Below, one piece after another: positions 1 through 5,125 of a DNA stretch of 6,377 nt. The stretch is from Clostridia bacterium (GTDB lineage Bacteria; Bacillota_A; Clostridia; Oscillospirales; Butyricicoccaceae). A program made the position numbers and the translations under genes. The stretch's first letter is position 1. Each line of letters opens with the position of its first letter. A model generated the notes under the pieces. That model worked only from the letters and a program-made list of their open reading frames with translations. It was not told where the DNA came from and searched no databases. The stretch is taken from the NCBI GenBank assembly GCA_017548175.1, contig JAFYMZ010000129.1, positions 1 to 6,377 of the forward strand, in the 5' to 3' direction.

Positions 1-1
1 C

Positions 2-901
2 ATCAACCCCCACGCAGGCAAGTCTTCGATGAAAAATAAATTGATGTCTGTGGTCCAGCGCTTTACCCAAGGCGGCTATGAGGTCACGGTCTTTACCACC
101 CAGCGCGCAGGTCAGCTGCCCGATTATATCCGCGAGAATACCGAGCGTTTTGACTTGGTGGTGTGCAGCGGCGGTGACGGCACTATGAGCGAAACGGTGA
201 ACGGTTTGATGCGCTGTGAGCATCCGCCCCGTTTGGGTTATATCCCTGCCGGCACCACCAACGATTTTGCCAACAGTCTGGGCCTGTCCAAGAACGCCGA
301 GACCGCAGCCAACGATATTATGGAAGGCATCGGCATCCCCGTGGACGTGGGTCAGTTCGGTGAGGATTACTTCAGTTACGTGGCCGCTTTTGGTGCCTTT
401 ACCGATGTGACCTATGAGACACCCCAGTCCACCAAGAGCCTGCTGGGTCACGCCGCCTATGTGCTGGAGGGCGCCAAGCGCCTGCCCGGCCTGAAGTCCT
501 ATCACATCCGCTTCGAATACGAAGACGGCGTCATCGAAGATGACATTCTGGTGGGCATCGTGGGCAGCAGTGATTATGTGGCCGGTATGCCTATGGGCAA
601 GATGGTGGATGCCAGTATGAGCGACGGCTTGCTGGATGTCATCCTCATTAAAAATCCTGCCACCCTTACCGAGCTGCAGGGCATCCTCAACGGATTTCTG
701 ATGGGTGAGTTCAACGAAAAGTATGTCTACTGTCTGAAATCCAGCAAAATGAAAATCATCGCCGACCGTCCCGTACCTTGGAGCATCGACGGAGAATACG
801 GCGGTACCCGCACCGAAGTGGAGATCTGCAACCATAAGCAGGCTCTGCGTGTGCTGGTGCCCGAGCGCAGCGTAAAGAAGAAAAATCTGCTGCAGGAATA
901 A
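2..901 (+). CDS. Diacylglycerol/lipid kinase, YegS/Rv2252/BmrU family (5' partial)
   Basis: This soluble or membrane-associated enzyme uses ATP to phosphorylate diacylglycerol or a related lipid, feeding phosphatidic acid back into phospholipid synthesis. The frame is open from base 2 and 299 residues are visible. Residues 1-7 read INPHAGK, the N-terminal nucleotide-binding motif of the family, so only about 5-10 residues lie outside the window. The ATG at position 29 is therefore internal, and it also lacks a Shine-Dalgarno sequence. Further hallmarks are GGDGT at residues 57-61 followed by E64 and N67, PAGTTNDFA at 82-90, and a DGE motif at 263-265. DGE is the catalytic acidic site in characterised DgkB-type kinases. 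The length fits the usual 300 or so residues. A hairpin terminator follows 11 nt after the stop, so it is probably the last gene of its own transcript. The exact lipid substrate (diacylglycerol, undecaprenol or another) cannot be told from sequence. Confidence 0.93.
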   Translation: MNPHAGKSSMKNKLMSVVQRFTQGGYEVTVFTTQRAGQLPDYIRENTERFDLVVCSGGDGTMSETVNGLMRCEHPPRLGYIPAGTTNDFANSLGLSKNAETAANDIMEGIGIPVDVGQFGEDYFSYVAAFGAFTDVTYETPQSTKSLLGHAAYVLEGAKRLPGLKSYHIRFEYEDGVIEDDILVGIVGSSDYVAGMPMGKMVDASMSDGLLDVILIKNPATLTELQGILNGFLMGEFNEKYVYCLKSSKMKIIADRPVPWSIDGEYGGTRTEVEICNHKQALRVLVPERSVKKKNLLQE

Positions 902-912
902 CCATATCTGAC

Positions 913-946
913 AAACGCCCGGCAGAAACCTCTGGCCGGGCGTTTT
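913..946 (+). terminator. Intrinsic terminator after the lipid kinase gene
   Basis: An 11-bp perfect stem pairs 913-923 (AAACGCCCGGC) with 935-945, around an 11-nt loop at 924-934. The 3' arm ends in TTTT (943-946). The U-run is short, so termination may be incomplete. The Shine-Dalgarno sequence of the next gene starts only 5 nt after the hairpin, at 951. No separate promoter fits between hairpin and gene, so either read-through or a promoter inside the kinase gene must feed the downstream operon. Confidence 0.75.
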
Positions 947-964
947 GAAAAAGGAGCGACCGCG

Positions 965-1648
965 ATGAAATATCCCATTATTTTACTGGATGCCGACGAT
1001 ACCCTGCTGGATTTTGCCGCGTCAGAAGCCGCGGCGCTGGGGGATATGCTGGCCGCCTTCGGCCTGCCCGATACACCGGCCGTCCGGCAGCGGTACAGTG
1101 AGATCAATGTGGAGCACTGGAAGATGCTGGAACGGGGCGAGATCACCCGTCCCCAGCTGAAGTTTTCCCGGTTCCGCGTCTTTCTTGCGGAGTTGGGCTC
1201 CGATGCCGACCCTGCCGCCTGCAACGCCTATTATATGGAACGGCTGGGCAGTTACTCCATCCCCTTGCCGGGGGCAGAGGAACTGTGCCGTCGGCTGGCG
1301 GCGCATCATCGGCTGTACATCGTCACCAACGGCTCTACCAGCGTGCAGACGCGCCGCTTTGCGGCATCTGCCGTGATGCCCTATATCCAAAAAGCCTATA
1401 TTTCGGAAGAATTGGGCGCGCAGAAGCCCTCCGCGGCCTATTTCGATGCCGTCTTTGCTGACTTGGGCGATCCGCCCCGGGAGCAGGTCATCATCTTCGG
1501 TGACAGCCAGACCAGTGATATGCTGGGCGGCAAAACGGCCGGCATCGCCACTTGCTGGTTTAACCCCAAGGGGAAAGAACCCGCCGGTGACTGGGACTAT
1601 ACCGTCACCCGGCTGGAGGACTTCCTGTCCATTGTAGAGGAGGCATAA
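965..1648 (+). CDS. yjjG: HAD-family hydrolase, YjjG-type noncanonical pyrimidine nucleotidase
   Basis: This is a 227-residue cytoplasmic phosphatase of the haloacid dehalogenase superfamily. E. coli YjjG dephosphorylates (d)UMP, dTMP and modified pyrimidine monophosphates, keeping them out of DNA. All four HAD motifs are visible: LLDADDT with nucleophile D9 and acid/base D11, VTNG with T121, K154 in the GAQKPS segment, and GDSQTSD with D180 and D185. The segments ISEELGAQKP and the closing GGKTAGIATCWFNP are close to remembered E. coli YjjG (ISEEVGVAKP and GGINAGLATCWLN), which is why I chose this subfamily over a generic HAD call. The helical cap lies between motifs I and II (about residues 15-100), as in C1-capped members. 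AAGGAG at 951-956 sits 8 nt before the ATG. It is the first gene of the five-gene run, and its 3' end carries the Shine-Dalgarno sequence of the sirtuin gene. The substrate is inferred from family only. Confidence 0.9.
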   Translation: MKYPIILLDADDTLLDFAASEAAALGDMLAAFGLPDTPAVRQRYSEINVEHWKMLERGEITRPQLKFSRFRVFLAELGSDADPAACNAYYMERLGSYSIPLPGAEELCRRLAAHHRLYIVTNGSTSVQTRRFAASAVMPYIQKAYISEELGAQKPSAAYFDAVFADLGDPPREQVIIFGDSQTSDMLGGKTAGIATCWFNPKGKEPAGDWDYTVTRLEDFLSIVEEA

Positions 1649-1649
1649 T

Positions 1650-2369
1650 ATGAGCGAACTGCAAACGCTGCAAACCCTCATCGACAACGCCCGGCGCATC
1701 GTCTTTTTCGGCGGCGCAGGCGTCAGCACGGAAAGCGGCATCAAAGACTTCCGCAGCGTAGACGGCTTGTACCATCAGCAATACGATTATCCGCCGGAGA
1801 TTATTTTGAGCCACAGCTTTTTTGAAGCAAGACCGGAGGAATTCTATCGCTTTTACCGGGAGAAGATGCTGTGTCCCGAAGTGCAGCCCAACGGTGCCCA
1901 CCGCACCTTGGCGGCGCTGGAGGCGGCGGGCAAACTCACCGCCGTCATCACCCAGAACATCGACGGCCTGCATCAGGCCGCCGGCAGCAAAGAGGTGCTG
2001 GAACTGCACGGCTCGGTGCAGCGCAACTACTGCGCCCGTTGCCGCAAGCCCTATTCGCTGGAGCACATCTTGTCCACCCAAGGGGTGCCCCGCTGCAGTT
2101 GCGGCGGCATCATCCGCCCCGATGTGGTACTGTATGAAGAACCGCTGGACGGCTTTGTTATGAATCAGGCCATCGAGCATCTGCGCCACGCCGATCTGCT
2201 GATCGTGGGCGGCACTTCGCTGGTGGTGTATCCGGCCGCCGGTCTGCTGCGATATTATCGGGGCAGGGAACTGGTGCTGATGAACCGGGATGCCACCCCG
2301 TATGACGGGGATGCCACCCTCATCATCCGCCAGCCCATCGGCAAAACTTTGGAGCAAATCCGCATTTGA
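1650..2369 (+). CDS. NAD-dependent protein deacylase, Sir2 (sirtuin) family
   Basis: This 239-residue cytoplasmic sirtuin removes acetyl or other acyl groups from lysine, consuming NAD+ and releasing nicotinamide and O-acyl-ADP-ribose. The Rossmann-type NAD site reads GAGVSTESGIKDFRS (residues 22-36), followed by TQNIDGLH (101-108) and the catalytic H120 in ELHGS. The structural zinc site is C128-x2-C131 and C149-x-C151. The shortened second half (CSCGG rather than CPxCGG) occurs in clostridial sirtuins as I remember them, so it is not read as a defect. GGTSLVVYPA (187-196) and LMNRDATPYD (210-219) complete the cofactor pocket. The Tyr/Arg pair that marks desuccinylases of the SIRT5 class is not apparent, so plain deacetylase activity is the better guess. 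The start is firm: GAGGAGG at 1637-1643 is 6 nt upstream, and only one base separates it from the previous stop. Such genes are often labelled cobB or srtN, but orthology to either was not established. Confidence 0.95.
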   Translation: MSELQTLQTLIDNARRIVFFGGAGVSTESGIKDFRSVDGLYHQQYDYPPEIILSHSFFEARPEEFYRFYREKMLCPEVQPNGAHRTLAALEAAGKLTAVITQNIDGLHQAAGSKEVLELHGSVQRNYCARCRKPYSLEHILSTQGVPRCSCGGIIRPDVVLYEEPLDGFVMNQAIEHLRHADLLIVGGTSLVVYPAAGLLRYYRGRELVLMNRDATPYDGDATLIIRQPIGKTLEQIRI

Positions 2370-2387
2370 TCCCCTTATGATACGGGA

Positions 2388-2397
2388 AGGGAGGTGA
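2388..2397 (+). promoter_or_regulatory. Strong ribosome binding site that fixes the dinB start
   Basis: AGGGAGGTGA contains GGAGGTGA (2390-2397), fully complementary to the 3' end of 16S rRNA. The upstream in-frame GTG at 2394 overlaps this element and so cannot be its start. The in-frame GTG at 2403 lies 8 nt after the GGAGG core, the ideal distance. Confidence 0.85.
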
Positions 2398-2402
2398 CGT
2401 CC

Positions 2403-3641
2403 GTGTCCGACCGGGTGATTTTACACTGTGACTGCAACGGCTTTTATGCATCGGTAGAAAGCATCCTGCGTCCCGAACTGAAACAAGTGCCTATGGCCGT
2501 CTGCGGCGACCCGGAAAGCCGCCACGGCATCATCCTCGCTAAAAACGAACTGGCCAAAGGCTACGGCATCCAGACGGCCGAGATCATCTGGCAGGCCAAG
2601 CGCAAATGCCCCGATCTGGTGCTGGTGCCGCCCCATCGTGAGGCGTACAGCAAATACTCCCGTCTGGTCAATGAGATCTATCAGGAATATACCGATTTGG
2701 TGGAACCCTTCGGCATCGATGAAAGCTGGCTGGATGTCACCGGCACCACCCATCTGTTCGGCAGCGGGCCGGAGATCGCGAATACTCTGCGCCGCCGGGT
2801 GCGGGAGGAACTGGGTCTTACCATTTCGGTGGGCGTGTCCTTCTGCAAGGTCTTTGCCAAACTGGGCAGCGACTATAAAAAGCCCGATGCCACCACGGTG
2901 TTTGACCGGGCCGCCGTGCCCAAACTGGTGTGGCCCATGCCGGTGACCAATCTGCTGTTCGTGGGCAAAGCCTCGGCGCTGACGCTGCATAGCCTCAACA
3001 TCCGCACCATCGGCGATCTGGCGCAGGCAGACCCTGCCGTGCTGGAAAAGCATATGGGCAAGATCGGCCGGCAGCTGCACACCTATGCCGCCGGCTTGGA
3101 CGACAGTCCCGTGGCGTCGGTGTATGATAAAAAAGAAATCAAAAGTGTGGGCAACGGGATGACCTTCCGCCGTGACTTGACCGGCATCGAGGACATCCGC
3201 TTGGGCGTGGGGGTACTGGCCGACAGTGTGGCCGGACGAATGCGCCGCCACGGCCTGCTGTGCAGTACGGTGCAGGTCACCATCCGCGATCCGTCCTTTC
3301 GCTCCATCAGCCGCCAGACCCGGCTGGAAAATCCCACCCATCTGGCATCGGTGCTGACGGAAACCGCCATGGAGCTCATCGCCAAGCACTGGGATCTGCG
3401 CGAACCCATCCGTATGATCACCGTCACCGCGCAAAATCTGGTGCCGGCAGAAGCGGCGGTGGAGCAAATGATGCTCTTTGATGAGCCTGCCCGGGAAAAA
3501 CGGGCAAAACAGGAAAAATTAGAAACCGCGATGGATGCCATCCGCCGCCGGTTCGGACAGGGCGCCATCAAGCCCCTTGCCGTGCTGGACAATGATCTTG
3601 GCATCTCCGAAGGCGGCCTTACACAGGAGGAAGACGAATGA
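2403..3641 (+). CDS. dinB: Y-family translesion DNA polymerase (DinB / Pol IV type)
   Basis: This error-prone polymerase bypasses damaged template bases at stalled forks and is tethered by the sliding clamp. With the GTG start at 2403 it has 412 residues. The palm begins VILHCDCNGFYASVE, with metal ligand D10 and probable steric gate Y15. The second acidic pair is D106-E107 in GIDESWLDVTG. ISVGVSFCKVFAKLGSDYKKP (two short segments, 141-161) is the typical finger/palm stretch. A helix-hairpin-helix thumb follows at about 180-235, and a little-finger domain at about 245-345 (NGMTFRRDL; RMRRHGL). QMMLF at 355-359 matches the clamp-binding pentapeptide QLxLF and is internal, followed by a basic tail (KLETAMDAIRRRFG). 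The DCN in place of the DMD of classical Pol IV is UmuC-like, so naming between DinB and UmuC subgroups is uncertain. No LexA-type operator was seen upstream. The stop overlaps the next start (ATGA), implying translational coupling. Confidence 0.94.
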   Translation: MSDRVILHCDCNGFYASVESILRPELKQVPMAVCGDPESRHGIILAKNELAKGYGIQTAEIIWQAKRKCPDLVLVPPHREAYSKYSRLVNEIYQEYTDLVEPFGIDESWLDVTGTTHLFGSGPEIANTLRRRVREELGLTISVGVSFCKVFAKLGSDYKKPDATTVFDRAAVPKLVWPMPVTNLLFVGKASALTLHSLNIRTIGDLAQADPAVLEKHMGKIGRQLHTYAAGLDDSPVASVYDKKEIKSVGNGMTFRRDLTGIEDIRLGVGVLADSVAGRMRRHGLLCSTVQVTIRDPSFRSISRQTRLENPTHLASVLTETAMELIAKHWDLREPIRMITVTAQNLVPAEAAVEQMMLFDEPAREKRAKQEKLETAMDAIRRRFGQGAIKPLAVLDNDLGISEGGLTQEEDE

Positions 3642-4672
3642 AAACTGTCAATCTGGCCCTGATGGGCTTCGGCAACGCCGCACGGGCCTTTGCCCGGATT
3701 TTGCTGGAAAAAGAGGCCATGCTGGCCGCCGATTATGATGCCTGCATCCGCGTCACCGCCATCGCCACCGGCTCCCGGGGCGCGCTGGTGGACGAGCGCG
3801 GCATCGACCTGCAGGAGGCCATCCGGCAGATCGAAGAAGAGGGCCGCTTTGCCCCCGGTCATCCTGCCTACCGGAACCTGACCGGTCTGGATATCGCAAA
3901 GATGCACTGCTACGACTGTCTGGTGGAACTGTCTCCGCTGAACATCTTCACCGGTCAGCCCGCCATCAGCCATATTGAGGCAGCACTGGATCAGAAAAAG
4001 CACGTGATCACCGCCAACAAAGGCCCCATTGCGTGGGCATATTCCCGTCTGCGCGCCCGTGCCGCAGAACAGGGGGTAGGCTTCTTTTACGAGACCACGG
4101 TGATGGACGGCACGCCGGTGTTCAATCTGGTGCAAAAGACCCTGCATCACTGCAAGGTCACCTGCGTAGAGGGTATTCTGAACACCACCACCAATTTTGT
4201 GCTGGAGGAACTGGCCAAGGGCCAGCCGTATGAGGCCGTGATGGAAGAAGGCCGCCGCCGCGGCTTCGTAGAGGCCGACCCCAGTATGGACCTGGACGGC
4301 TGGGATGCCGCCGCAAAACTCACCGCCCTGCTGAATGTACTGATGGATGCCGACATCACCCCCATGGACATTTGCCGCACCGGCATTGGCGGCATCACCC
4401 CGGAACAGATGGCCGATGCCGCCGCCCGCGGCAAGGTCATCAAACTGCTGTGCCACGGTCATCGGGATACCCAGGGCCTGCACGCGTGGGTGCGCCCCAC
4501 CGAGGTGGAAGCCGGCAGCCTGTGGGCCACCATCACCGGCACGTCCTCAGTGGTGAGCATCGAAACCGATTTGATGGGCAAGGTCAGCGTGGTAGAGCAC
4601 GACCCCGAATTGCCCCAGACCGGTTACGGTGTCTATAGCGACCTGACCCGCCTGCTGGAAGAGCAGTATTGA
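3638..4672 (+). CDS. Homoserine dehydrogenase-family NAD(P)-dependent oxidoreductase, no ACT domain
   Basis: This is a 344-residue cytoplasmic enzyme. Family members interconvert aspartate semialdehyde and homoserine, the branch point to threonine and methionine. The N-terminal Rossmann fold opens with LALMGFGNAARAF (residues 6-18). TANKGP (125-130) supplies K128, and NTTTNFVLEE (182-191) begins the substrate/dimer domain. EADPSMDLDGWDAAAK (212-227) carries D223 and K227, which match the spacing of the hydride-transfer pair D219/K223 in yeast homoserine dehydrogenase. The protein ends right after the catalytic fold, without the C-terminal ACT domain that gives threonine feedback in the roughly 430-residue form. 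The start is firm: AGGAGG at 3625-3630 lies 7 nt before the ATG, which overlaps the polymerase stop by 4 nt. No threonine or methionine pathway gene is nearby, so a related substrate is possible. The fold assignment is confident, the physiological reaction less so. Confidence 0.87.
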   Translation: MKTVNLALMGFGNAARAFARILLEKEAMLAADYDACIRVTAIATGSRGALVDERGIDLQEAIRQIEEEGRFAPGHPAYRNLTGLDIAKMHCYDCLVELSPLNIFTGQPAISHIEAALDQKKHVITANKGPIAWAYSRLRARAAEQGVGFFYETTVMDGTPVFNLVQKTLHHCKVTCVEGILNTTTNFVLEELAKGQPYEAVMEEGRRRGFVEADPSMDLDGWDAAAKLTALLNVLMDADITPMDICRTGIGGITPEQMADAAARGKVIKLLCHGHRDTQGLHAWVRPTEVEAGSLWATITGTSSVVSIETDLMGKVSVVEHDPELPQTGYGVYSDLTRLLEEQY

Positions 4673-4694
4673 TGCGGAAAGGAGACGCATTCTG

Positions 4695-4922
4695 ATGAAA
4701 TGCCCCTTTTGCGATGTGGAAATGATGCACGGCTGGCTGAATTGCGGTGCGGCACTCTGGAGTGAGCGCAAACACAAACTCAGCATAATGCCTGACGGAA
4801 AAGAGAAATATGCCCTGTATTTGGAAGTGCCGCTGCTTTCCCCCAATCAGGTGGAAAGCGATTGCTGCCCCAAGTGCAAACGCATCATTGTGGATGCCTC
4901 CGGATACGAACATAAACTGTAA
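4695..4922 (+). CDS. Small zinc-ribbon protein, DUF6487-like
   Basis: This 75-residue protein begins MKCPFC (C3, C6) and ends with a CCPKC cluster (C57, C58, C61) followed by KRIIVD. The two CxxC knuckles at the ends would form one zinc ribbon. The centre has WSERKHKL (residues 22-29), resembling the W-x-x-x-K-H-K-L stretch I associate with the DUF6487 family of short Firmicute proteins of unknown function. A further Cys, C17, is present. No signal peptide or membrane segment is seen, so it is presumably cytoplasmic. AAAGGAG at 4678-4684 lies 10 nt before the ATG, and only 22 nt separate it from the preceding stop, so it is the probable last gene of the operon. A strong hairpin follows immediately. 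No function is known to me; nucleic-acid or protein binding would be a guess. Confidence 0.82.
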   Translation: MKCPFCDVEMMHGWLNCGAALWSERKHKLSIMPDGKEKYALYLEVPLLSPNQVESDCCPKCKRIIVDASGYEHKL

Positions 4923-5020
4923 AAAATAAGCAACACGCCGCCTGTGGGGAAAACAGGCGGCGTGTTGCTTGTCGTTAGGAATGAGGGGAAAAAGAATAAA
5001 GAGAGGTATCTTTCATTCAC
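4921..5020 (-). ncRNA. Candidate small RNA of about 100 nt (hypothetical)
   Basis: This would run from the presumed start near 5020 to the U-tract at 4921-4927. Its 5' half is pyrimidine-rich and looks unstructured, with UACCUCUC (5008-5001) and CCCCUC (4988-4983). Its 3' half is the 18-bp hairpin, with loop UUUCCCC in this orientation. The only reading frame inside is a 13-codon one (ATG 5016 to TAA 4975) without a Shine-Dalgarno sequence, so a non-coding role fits better than a peptide. The architecture resembles Gram-positive regulatory RNAs with exposed C-rich motifs, but there is no homology evidence, and the stretch may only be spacer with a shared terminator. Confidence 0.18.
4928..4970 (+). 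terminator. Long perfect hairpin, probable bidirectional terminator
   Basis: An 18-bp perfect stem pairs 4928-4945 (AAGCAACACGCCGCCTGT) with 4953-4970, around a 7-nt loop GGGGAAA. It starts 5 nt after the stop of the zinc-ribbon gene, so it should end the plus-strand operon, although the U-content that follows on that strand is modest (TTGTCGTT). On the minus strand the same stem is followed by a much better tract, from the A-run at 4921-4926, read as ATTTTTT. It is therefore at least as good a terminator for leftward transcription. Confidence 0.85.
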
Positions 5021-5026
5021 GTGTTT

Positions 5027-5035
5027 ATCATACCA
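5027..5035 (-). promoter_or_regulatory. Candidate extended -10 promoter in the intergenic region, reading left
   Basis: On the minus strand this reads TGGTATGAT, one mismatch from the extended -10 consensus TGnTATAAT. No good -35 hexamer lies 16-18 nt upstream (ACACAT or neighbours), which extended -10 promoters tolerate. A TCACAC direct repeat (5052-5068) and an A/T-rich block (5071-5085) lie further upstream. No protein gene lies downstream on this strand before the hairpin at 4928-4970. The predicted transcript would start near 5020. This rests on motif only. Confidence 0.28.
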
Positions 5036-5090
5036 TATCCGCATCGGGAATGTGTGACGGGCGTGTGAACAGTTTTTTAATTTTACGCCG

Positions 5091-5120
5091 AAAAAAGAGC
5101 GGGCCCCGGTGGCCCGCTCT
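5091..5120 (-). terminator. Intrinsic terminator of the HtrA-type protease gene
   Basis: A 10-bp perfect stem pairs 5096-5105 (AGAGCGGGCC) with 5111-5120, loop CCGGT. Read on the minus strand, it lies 5 nt after the protease stop and is followed by six U residues (5091-5096, the innermost shared with the stem). This is a canonical rho-independent terminator. Confidence 0.88.
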
Positions 5121-5125
5121 GTCGT

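Noticed and set aside
2287..2319. 12-nt direct repeat GGGATGCCACCC, twice in the sirtuin gene and once at 5431-5442
   Set aside because: The sirtuin copies encode the DAT residues of a normal family segment, and the third copy is in another gene on the other strand. This is likely coincidence of GC-rich codons.
1022..2357. Two minus-strand frames (240 and 250 codons) opposite the nucleotidase and sirtuin genes
   Set aside because: These are antisense shadows with no family signature; both sense genes have complete motif sets.
2421..3467. A 348-codon minus-strand frame inside dinB
   Set aside because: It is His/Gln/Gly-rich nonsense typical of an antisense shadow, has no ribosome site, and the sense strand is a clear polymerase.
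3083..4483. A 466-codon open frame on the minus strand across dinB and the dehydrogenase gene
   Set aside because: It lies opposite two genes with clear catalytic motifs, crosses their junction, is low in recognisable motifs and lacks a ribosome site. It is a by-product of GC-rich codon use.
5005..5034. Inverted pair GGTAT/ATACC around CACGTG in the intergenic region
   Set aside because: Only five base pairs with a 20-nt loop; it is too weak for a hairpin or operator claim.
4847..5044. A 65-codon minus-strand frame across the intergenic hairpin
   Set aside because: It runs through the 18-bp terminator stem and into the zinc-ribbon gene, its start has no ribosome site, and it would begin upstream of the candidate -10 motif.
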